A program made the position numbers and the translations under genes. From Natrinema salifodinae (GTDB taxonomy: Archaea; Halobacteriota; Halobacteria; Halobacteriales; Natrialbaceae), in assembly GCF_900110455.1 (NCBI RefSeq), contig NZ_FOIS01000001.1, positions 806,001-870,000 on the forward strand: DNA of 64,000 nucleotides, read 5' to 3'. This document shows, one piece after another, positions 55,769 through 62,250 of the stretch. Position 1 is the stretch's first letter, and every line of letters starts with the position of its first letter. Below the pieces are notes generated by a model. That model searched no databases. It had not been told where the DNA came from and saw only the letters and a list, made by a program, of their open reading frames with translations.

Positions 55769-57007
55769 TTACGCTTCGTCGAAGAGCTCCTCGCCCTCGA
55801 CCATGTGCTCCTCGACGACGTCCAGATCGAGCGTGACGCCGAGACCGGGTTCCTCGGGGACCTCGATGTAGCCGTCCTCGATGACGTCCTCCTCGACTAA
55901 GTCCTCCCACCAGCCGAGTTCGTAGGAGTGGTACTCGACGGCCAGGGAGTTCGAGATGGCCGCGCCGACGTGGGCGCTGGCCGTCGTCGCGACCGGCGAG
56001 GAGACGTTGTGCATCGCGACCGGCACGTAGTAGAGATCGGCGAGGTCGGCGATCTTCCGCGTCTCGCGCATGCCGCCGACCTTGGGCATGTCCGGCGCGA
56101 TGATGTCGACGGCCTGCTCCTCGAGCAGGCGGCGCTGGCCGTGCTTGCGGTAGACGTTCTCGCCGACGGTGATCGGCGTCGACGTGCTCTGCGTAACCTC
56201 CCGCTGGACGTCATGGTTCTCCGGCGGGACCGGGTCCTCGAGCCACCAGACGTCGTAGTCCTCTAAGCGCTTCGCCAGGCGCTTGGCACTGCCGCCGGAG
56301 AAGGTCCAGTGACAGTCGAAGGCGACGTCGGCGCGGTCGCCGACGCGCTCGGTCACGTTCTCGACGATCTCGGCCTTGTGTTCGATCTCGGGCTCGCGGA
56401 GGTGACGGTTCGCGCGGTCCTTCTCGTGGCCCGAGGGGACGTCGAGGTCGAACTTCAAGGCGTCGTAGCCCAGGTCCTCGACGACGCGTTCGGCCTCGTC
56501 GGCGCAGGCCTCGGGGTCGGCTTCTTCTTCGGTGTGGCAGTCGCAGTAGACGCGGACCTCGTCGCGGTACTTGCCGCCCAGCAGCTGGTAGGCCGGGACC
56601 TCCAGGATCTTGCCCGCCAGGTCGTGGAGCGCGACCTCGATGCCCGAGATCGCAGTGACGGTGACGCCGCCGATCGACCCCTCGCCGGACATCTTCTGGA
56701 CCAGGTGCTCGGTCAGGCGGTCGATGTCCAGCGGGTTCTCGCCCACGACGAACGGCTTCATGCGCTCGATGAGCTCCGGCACGCCGGCGCCCCAGTAGGC
56801 CTCGCCGGTGCCGACGACGCCCGCGTCGGTGTAGATCCGGACCAGCGTCCACGGGAAGTTCCCGTCGACCATGGTCGTCTGGACGTCGGTGATCTCGATG
56901 TCACGCCCGTCGCCGCGCTCTCGGGTGACTCCCATCGTCTCCGCCGAGAGGTCCCGCATCGTATACTCGGCGTTCGGGTCGTGTAACTGTGAGTAATCGA
57001 CTCCCAT
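55769..57007 (-). CDS. Enolase-superfamily sugar-acid dehydratase, probable gluconate dehydratase
   Basis: 412 residues. Enolase-superfamily layout: capping domain with VPELIERMKPFVVGENPLDI, then the barrel with ALKFDLDVPSGHEKDR, VAFDCHWTFSG (metal Asp), VWWLEDPVPPENH (metal Glu), TPITVGEN (metal Glu) and VAMHNVSSPV (catalytic His). It resembles haloarchaeal gluconate dehydratase (gnaD) and xylonate dehydratase, both about this length; the adjacent KDPG aldolase favours gluconate. Reaction: D-gluconate to 2-keto-3-deoxygluconate. A leaderless promoter with a TrmB-like site precedes it. Confidence 0.85.
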   Translation of the reverse strand: MGVDYSQLHDPNAEYTMRDLSAETMGVTRERGDGRDIEITDVQTTMVDGNFPWTLVRIYTDAGVVGTGEAYWGAGVPELIERMKPFVVGENPLDIDRLTEHLVQKMSGEGSIGGVTVTAISGIEVALHDLAGKILEVPAYQLLGGKYRDEVRVYCDCHTEEEADPEACADEAERVVEDLGYDALKFDLDVPSGHEKDRANRHLREPEIEHKAEIVENVTERVGDRADVAFDCHWTFSGGSAKRLAKRLEDYDVWWLEDPVPPENHDVQREVTQSTSTPITVGENVYRKHGQRRLLEEQAVDIIAPDMPKVGGMRETRKIADLADLYYVPVAMHNVSSPVATTASAHVGAAISNSLAVEYHSYELGWWEDLVEEDVIEDGYIEVPEEPGLGVTLDLDVVEEHMVEGEELFDEA

Positions 57008-57018
57008 AGCCCAGCGTT

Positions 57019-57034
57019 CACTCGCACGGTAGTA
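57019..57034 (-). promoter_or_regulatory. TrmB-like operator in the dehydratase promoter
   Basis: On the minus strand: TACT-ACCGTGC-GAGTG, one base from the Halobacterium TrmB consensus TACT-N7/8-GAGTA. It lies just downstream of the TATA-like element and before the ATG at 57007, as expected for a repressor or a TrmB control site. A TrmB-family gene is 1.4 kb away. Confidence 0.6.
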
Positions 57035-57042
57035 ATAAGTTA
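57033..57042 (-). promoter_or_regulatory. TATA-like box of the dehydratase gene
   Basis: AACTTATTA on the minus strand, about 30 bases before the ATG at 57007; it slightly overlaps the TrmB-like site. Confidence 0.5.
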
Positions 57043-57138
57043 CACTTTCGTGTGACTATCATCGCCGATTGTCCTGTCAGCGGAGATATTCGACCGGCTC
57101 GAACTCGATCGAACGGCAGAATCGGTTGTAGACCGTTC

Positions 57139-58035
57139 CTACGCGCGATCGACACCGCCGTCGAGCTCGTCCGGCACGTCCGCGAGGTCGGCGTCGAGCG
57201 CGGTCGTCGCCGCGAAGGCGGCGCGTTTCTCGGCCGCCCGTCGGTCGATCGCGCGCGGTCCGACCGCCAGTTCGATTCGGTAGACGCCATCCGTCGGGCG
57301 CGACCCTCCAAGCACCGTGACGGGACCGACCTCGCGCGTGTTCCGGACGTGGGTCCCCCCGCAGGCCCTGGCGTCCCACGGGTCTCGCGACCCAGTCGTC
57401 CTCGTCGCCCCGGCCAGGCGGGTTCCGTTTCGGCCCCCGGTCTCGCCCTCGGCGGCGATCGTTACGACCCGCGCCCGGCCCATTTCGACGGCCGCAGTGT
57501 GGCGCTGCTCGTCGAACGCGATGTCGGCGCGCTCGCGCGCGTCGGCGATCGGCACGTCGTCCCAGGAGATCGGCCGCGACTCCCAGACGACGCGGTTCAC
57601 GCGCTCGTCTAACGCGACCAACGTCTCGTCGTCGACGGAGGCGTCTGTCGCGAGGTCGACGCGGACCGTCTCCGGTCCGATTTCGATCCCCGCGGTCGTC
57701 GCCCCGTCGAGCAGCCGTCGCGCGGTCCCCGAGAGGATGTGGGCGGCGGTGTGGGCTCGCATGCAATACATTCGAAACGACCAGGCGACCGAACACAGGA
57801 CGCGGTGGCCCGGCTTGAACGCGGGGGCCTCGGCGAGCACGTGAATCTGGTCGCCGTCGACCAGTTCGACGTCGGTGACGTCGATATCGCCGATCGTCCC
57901 GCGGTCGGCCGGTTGGCCGCCGCTCGCACCGTAGAAGTGACTGCGCTCGAGCCAGACCCGTCGGCCGTCGACCGACGTGACTTCGGTTTCGAACCGCGTG
58001 GCGTACGGCTCCGCTGCCGCCCGTTGCCCGATCAT
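57139..58035 (-). CDS. AlaX-type alanyl-tRNA editing protein
   Basis: 298 residues, corresponding to the editing half of AlaRS. The zinc site has His95 and His99 (MRAHTAAHIL) with Cys225 and His229 (RACGGTHV). An N-terminal domain with HFYGASGGQPADRG resembles the AlaX-M/L group. It hydrolyses mischarged Ser-tRNA-Ala or Gly-tRNA-Ala in trans. Monocistronic. The ATG is preceded by GTGACCG and no clear TATA box. Confidence 0.9.
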   Translation of the reverse strand: MIGQRAAAEPYATRFETEVTSVDGRRVWLERSHFYGASGGQPADRGTIGDIDVTDVELVDGDQIHVLAEAPAFKPGHRVLCSVAWSFRMYCMRAHTAAHILSGTARRLLDGATTAGIEIGPETVRVDLATDASVDDETLVALDERVNRVVWESRPISWDDVPIADARERADIAFDEQRHTAAVEMGRARVVTIAAEGETGGRNGTRLAGATRTTGSRDPWDARACGGTHVRNTREVGPVTVLGGSRPTDGVYRIELAVGPRAIDRRAAEKRAAFAATTALDADLADVPDELDGGVDRA

Positions 58036-58114
58036 CGGTCACAGTCTGTCGCCGATCACTAAAAGTCTGCCCGCCGTGAGTGTGGGTTCGTCCGACAGAA
58101 TTGCGAGAGGACGG

Positions 58115-58654
58115 TTACTCCGAGAGGGTGACGCCGAGGCGGTCCTCGAGCGCCTCGATCAGGCCGCCGCCGATGCCGGCTTGGGTCGCACGGCCCTGTT
58201 CGACCGCGAGCACGTCCGTCTCGGGGACGCCCAACTCCTCGGCGAGTTCCTCGCGCTGGAGGCCGGCGTCTCGCCTGGCCTCGACGACGACTTCGCCGTA
58301 GTCCGAGACGAGGTACGGCAGCGGGTCGTCGTCGTAGTTGGTTCCCTCGCTCTCCCAGTGTTTAGAGTCGCCGTCCCAGACCGGGTTCGCCTTCGCGACG
58401 TTCTGGGCGGCCTTCTGCTTACGGCTGGGTTCGTCGTTCGATCCGCGTCCGCCCGTACTCGTCTCCTGGTCGGACCGGTTCCGATCTCGGCCCCGGTCGT
58501 GCGTCTTGGAATCGTCGTGTGGCGCGCAGTCGGGACACACCTCGAGTTCGGCTCCGGCGACCGACGCGAGTGTGAGCGAATCGCTCTCGGTACCACAGAG
58601 TTCGCAGGTCGTCCCGCCGCCACCGCTGGACGACCCGGTCGAGTACTTGGTCAT
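58115..58654 (-). CDS. Multiprotein bridging factor 1-like regulator
   Basis: 179 residues from the ATG at 58654 (MTKYSTGSSSGGGG); an in-frame ATG five codons upstream is possible. The zinc ribbon Cys17, Cys20, Cys40 and Cys43 (TTCELCGTE, EVCPDCAP) precedes an acidic linker, and the C-terminal Cro/C1-type helix-turn-helix (VVVEARRDAGLQREELAEELGVPETDVLAVEQG) follows. Archaeal MBF1 contacts the basal transcription or translation machinery. It is the last gene before the AT-rich island. Confidence 0.9.
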   Translation of the reverse strand: MTKYSTGSSSGGGGTTCELCGTESDSLTLASVAGAELEVCPDCAPHDDSKTHDRGRDRNRSDQETSTGGRGSNDEPSRKQKAAQNVAKANPVWDGDSKHWESEGTNYDDDPLPYLVSDYGEVVVEARRDAGLQREELAEELGVPETDVLAVEQGRATQAGIGGGLIEALEDRLGVTLSE

Positions 58655-59108
58655 GCGAGATTTTGGCATCTGTCGCATTTCAACTGTTCGGTAGCGCGGA
58701 GTGGCCGGTCGGCGGCCAGCCTCGGAGTCGATCGATCGAACCGCGATTTCATCGTGGATTACCACGGACATACTGTCTCGACAATATAATATACCATATT
58801 TTTAAAGGAGTGATGATCAGATTCAGTCCCTGTTTTAGCTAGGATATCGAGTATAAATGGAATAAAGTGGCCGAGTATTTACTAAAGTCCATATTTAGAC
58901 GAATAAGATCTTTTTATAGAGCCATATAGGAACAATTGGGCATTTATATTTAGGAGTTCATTTTGAACCTCGTTCGAGCTGTTATGGGGTTATTCGCCTA
59001 TTTCGACCAGCGTTAGAATTTTGTGGTTATACATCTTATATGACTCTTTTTCTATAGTACGATACATTACCCAGATATCTTATGTCTGTTACGCCGTTGC
59101 TCGACCGT
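58655..59108. other. AT-rich gene-free island
   Basis: From about 58780 to 59085 the sequence is visibly AT-rich (long A/T runs such as ATATAATATACC and TTTTTAAAGG), in sharp contrast to the GC-rich flanks. No ORF longer than about ten codons fits. It separates the MBF1 gene from the catabolic group and may mark the edge of an acquired segment or hold promoters. No integrase, tRNA or direct repeat was found in it. Confidence 0.55.
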
Positions 59109-60086
59109 TCAGCCGTGCGTCGACGGGAGTTCGTCGGCGTTGATCGTCGTTTCGGGAACGGCGCCGTCGTACGCGGTCCGAACGTTCGCCGCCGATTCTC
59201 TGCTCATCGCGGCAAGCGCCTCGGTCGTCCGAGCACCGACGTGCGGCGTCGTCACGACGTTATCGTACTCGAGGAGGGGATGGCTCGGGGACGGCGGCTC
59301 GGCGGCGAACACGTCGATCCCGGCTCCGGCGATCGCATCGGACTCGAGTACCGCGACGAGCGCGTCCCTGTCGACGATTTCGGCTCGCGCCGTATTGACG
59401 AGGATACCCGACGGCGACAGCCGCCGTAATTCCGCCTCGCCGATCGCGTTCCGGGTTTCCGCCGTCAGCGGTGCGTGGATAGAGACGGCGTCGGCCCGGT
59501 CGAACAAGGCGGCCGGCGAGTCGACGGCCGCGACGTGCGCCGGGAGGTCGGCGGGGTCGACGTACGGATCGTAGACGCAACAGTCCATGTCGAGGCCCGA
59601 CGCCAGGCTGGCGACTTCGAATCCGATATCGCCACAGCCGTACAGCCCGACGGTATCGCGCCGGAACTCGTCGGTGAGGACGTCGTAGTCGTCCGCGTTC
59701 CCCGCGCGAACGGCGGCATCCGCCGGCCGGAGCCGCCGTCGCACGGCCAGGAGTAGCGTGATCGCGTGTTCGGCGACCGCGCGCGAATTGACGCCTGGCG
59801 TATTGCTCACGAGGACGCCGTTTTCGGTCGCGGCGTCGACGTCGACGTTGTCGTATCCGACGCCGTGTTTGGAAACGATCTCGAGATCGGTCGCCGTTTC
59901 GATGAACTCTCCGTCGATCGGTTTCGTCCGGGTAATGACCGCGTCGAATCGGTCTGCGTCGGCGAGCAGCGCCGCTCGGTCGTCGTATTCGTCTCGTCTC
60001 ACGGTCGTCGCGATATCGGCGATCGATTCCGGTCCCGCCGGGTGAATCCTCTCGGGAAGCAATACCGTCCATTCGTCCGTCGCCAT
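59109..60086 (-). CDS. D-isomer-specific 2-hydroxyacid dehydrogenase
   Basis: 325 residues. The NAD motif is TVGLYGCGDIGFEVAS (GxGxxG), and catalytic residues follow in order: NTARAEIVD (Arg), GIDVFAAEPP (Glu) and VTTPHVGARTTEA (His). Substrates include glyoxylate, hydroxypyruvate and D-lactate-type acids. It is divergent from the CoA-transferase-family gene and on the edge of the AT-rich island. Start at the ATG at 60086. Confidence 0.88.
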   Translation of the reverse strand: MATDEWTVLLPERIHPAGPESIADIATTVRRDEYDDRAALLADADRFDAVITRTKPIDGEFIETATDLEIVSKHGVGYDNVDVDAATENGVLVSNTPGVNSRAVAEHAITLLLAVRRRLRPADAAVRAGNADDYDVLTDEFRRDTVGLYGCGDIGFEVASLASGLDMDCCVYDPYVDPADLPAHVAAVDSPAALFDRADAVSIHAPLTAETRNAIGEAELRRLSPSGILVNTARAEIVDRDALVAVLESDAIAGAGIDVFAAEPPSPSHPLLEYDNVVTTPHVGARTTEALAAMSRESAANVRTAYDGAVPETTINADELPSTHG

Positions 60087-60455
60087 ACGGTGGTAGAACG
60101 GAACACGTTACATAATCACTTTGTTTCGAATTTGACGGGTCCTGACGCCGACGAGCGTCCGCTACCGACCGGTGAGAACGCCGCGCTCGCGAACCCTATC
60201 GCGACAGTGGGTGCTGGGAGGTTTTTTGTCCGTTTACCCGTAAGTAGCGATCGACGGTACCGGACGGCTCGCCACCGGGAGACGGCATTCGATCGCTTCC
60301 GGTGACGAGTCGTTCGACTGTAACGGTTTGAGGTAACTGATGATTCGAACTACCTACCGCGGGGCCTCGATTGCCGCCCCAGACGGACGAACAGGGAGCG
60401 AAGAACGCCGCGTGTGTGCGGTCCGCGCGAACGGATCGGGAGTCGTGTGGCGGGT
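60087..60455. other. Divergent intergenic region with a possible leader ORF
   Basis: About 370 bases between the dehydrogenase and CoA-transferase genes. Plus strand: an ORF from 60340 overlaps the next ATG. Minus strand: AT-richer DNA near 60105-60125 (TTACATAATCACTTTG) may be the dehydrogenase promoter. No other element recognised. Confidence 0.45.
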
Positions 60456-60459
60456 ATGA
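60340..60459 (+). CDS. Possible 39-codon leader ORF coupled to the CoA-transferase gene
   Basis: Begins MIRTTYRGAS and ends with TGA overlapping the next ATG (ATGA). Unlike the other short leader ORFs in the window, no good TATA box or Shine-Dalgarno supports it; weak candidate. Confidence 0.18.
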   Translation: MIRTTYRGASIAAPDGRTGSEERRVCAVRANGSGVVWRV

Positions 60460-61934
60460 CCGGACGCAGAGAGCCGGCGACGGACACCGTCGACCGGCGG
60501 TTGAACGGCAATCTCCCGCTCCTCGACGCCGGCGCCGCCGCGGCGCGAATCGACGCCGACGCGACGGTACTCACGAGCGGTTTCGGAAGCGTCGGCTATC
60601 CGAAACTGATTCCGCTGGCGCTCGCCGATTCGGATCGCGACCTGTCGCTGACGGTCGTGAGTAGCGGCAACGTCGGCGACGAGATCGACGTCGCGCTCGT
60701 CGAGTCGGGCGCGATCGATCGCCGCTTCACGTACCAATCGTCGGCCGTCGCTCGGGCCGCGACGAACCGACGCGATATTGCGTTCAGTGATCGAAACGCG
60801 TCGTCGATCGGCGACGAGGTTCAGTACGGCGGCCTCGTCGAGCCCGATATCGCAGTCGTCGAAGCGGTCGCCGTCGGTGAAGACTGGTTCGTCCCGTCGA
60901 CCTCGGTCGGCCAGGTACCGGCGTTCGTTGAAGCCGCCGACGAGCTCCTCGTCGAAGTGAATCACAGACAGCCGTTGAAACTTCAGGCGCTCCACGACAT
61001 CTATCGTCCGGAGGCGCCGCCGAACCGAGGTCCGATCCCGCTCACGGACCCGGGTGAGCGAATCGGAACGTCTCGCATGCACTTCGATCCCGAGAAACTC
61101 GTCGGCGTCGTGGAGACGGACCGCGTCGATTCGACCTACTCGTTCCGGGAACCGGCAGACGACGACCTCGCGATCGCCGCCAATCTCGGCGACTTTCTGG
61201 CCGAAGAGATGGAACGAACCGCGGCGTTCGAAGACGCCGTCCACTTACAGTTCGGCGTCGGGTCGCTCGGAAACGCGCTGATGGGCGAACTCGAGGGCCT
61301 CGAGTTCGGGGACCGCGATGTCGTATACTACGGTGAACTCATTCAGGACGGACTGCTCGATATGCTCGACGCCGACCGCCTGGCGTGTGCGAGCGCGACG
61401 TCGATGGCGCTCACGGACGAGGGTCAAGAACGGCTCTTCGCGAGCGTCGAGCGCTACGCGCGGGACGTCGTCCTCCGGCCGGCGGATGTCTCGAACCATC
61501 CCGGACTGATCGATCGGTTCGGCGTGATCGGCGTCAACAGCGCGATCGAGGTCGACATCTACGGCAACGTCAATTCGACCCACGTCGGCGGTAAACGGAT
61601 GATAAACGGCGTCGGCGGCTCCGCGGACTTCAACCGCAACGCGCTGGTGACGATCTGTGCGCTCCCCTCGACGCACGACGACGGCGAGATCTCGCGCGTC
61701 GTTCCGATGACGTTCCACGTCGATCACACCGAACACGACATCGACGTCTTCGTCACCGAACAGGGGGTCGCGGACGTCCGCGGACTGTCGCCGGTCGAAC
61801 GCGCCGAACTGATCGTCGAAGAGTGTGCGCATCCCTCCTTCAGACCGCGCCTCCGCGATTATCTGGACGACGTTCGGAGCCAAGACGACCACATCCCCCA
61901 CGACGTCGCGCGAGCCGCGGACTGGCCGGAGTAA
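60456..61934 (+). CDS. Acetyl-CoA hydrolase/CoA-transferase family protein (Ach1/Cat1-like)
   Basis: 492 residues from the ATG at 60456. N-terminal CoA-transferase domain: TVLTSGFGSVGYPKLIPLAL and SSGNVGDEIDVALVESG. C-terminal half: YYGELIQDGLLDML (active-site Glu294), NHPGLIDRFGVIGVNSAIEVDIYGN and INGVGGSADFNRNA, then VFVTEQGVADVRGLSPVER. The family moves CoA between acids or hydrolyses acyl-CoA. It is the enzyme centre of a group that includes a TRAP permease and a 2-hydroxyacid dehydrogenase, so a role in organic-acid uptake and activation is likely. Confidence 0.88.
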   Translation: MTGRREPATDTVDRRLNGNLPLLDAGAAAARIDADATVLTSGFGSVGYPKLIPLALADSDRDLSLTVVSSGNVGDEIDVALVESGAIDRRFTYQSSAVARAATNRRDIAFSDRNASSIGDEVQYGGLVEPDIAVVEAVAVGEDWFVPSTSVGQVPAFVEAADELLVEVNHRQPLKLQALHDIYRPEAPPNRGPIPLTDPGERIGTSRMHFDPEKLVGVVETDRVDSTYSFREPADDDLAIAANLGDFLAEEMERTAAFEDAVHLQFGVGSLGNALMGELEGLEFGDRDVVYYGELIQDGLLDMLDADRLACASATSMALTDEGQERLFASVERYARDVVLRPADVSNHPGLIDRFGVIGVNSAIEVDIYGNVNSTHVGGKRMINGVGGSADFNRNALVTICALPSTHDDGEISRVVPMTFHVDHTEHDIDVFVTEQGVADVRGLSPVERAELIVEECAHPSFRPRLRDYLDDVRSQDDHIPHDVARAADWPE

Positions 61935-62016
61935 CCGCCGGCCGCCGATTGTCCTTCGAAACGAGATCCTCTGAAAAGCGCGCGAAGTGTCCGGGACGGG
62001 AGCGCGACGCCGACGC

Positions 62017-62250
62017 TTACGCCGCGAGGTAGAGGGAAAGCCAGTAGAGGTAGCCGCCGGTGAGGACGAGGGCGATGATCGCCTCCGCGAATTTGACGTA
62101 TGTCCGTCCGTATGCGCTGCGGAAGTCCTGAATCAGTTGAATCCGGCGCCAGATCGGCATGAGCCGTGGCGGAACGATCTCTTCGAGTCCACCGACGTTC
62201 TCGGTGTCGACCGCCTCTTCCGGATCGTCGTCGGCAGGGCGCGCGCTCAT
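62017..62250 (-). CDS. Small membrane protein coupled to the TRAP permease
   Basis: 77 residues: an acidic N-terminal half and one hydrophobic helix (about 53-75, YVKFAEAIIALVLTGGYLYWL). Its ATG overlaps the permease stop by 4 bases. Perhaps an accessory TRAP subunit; not recognised as a small DctQ, which normally has four helices. Confidence 0.6.
   Translation of the reverse strand: MSARPADDDPEEAVDTENVGGLEEIVPPRLMPIWRRIQLIQDFRSAYGRTYVKFAEAIIALVLTGGYLYWLSLYLAA

Noticed and set aside
58780-59085. Attachment site or mobile element remnant
   Set aside because: No direct repeats, inverted ends, integrase or transposase fragment could be found; only composition is unusual.
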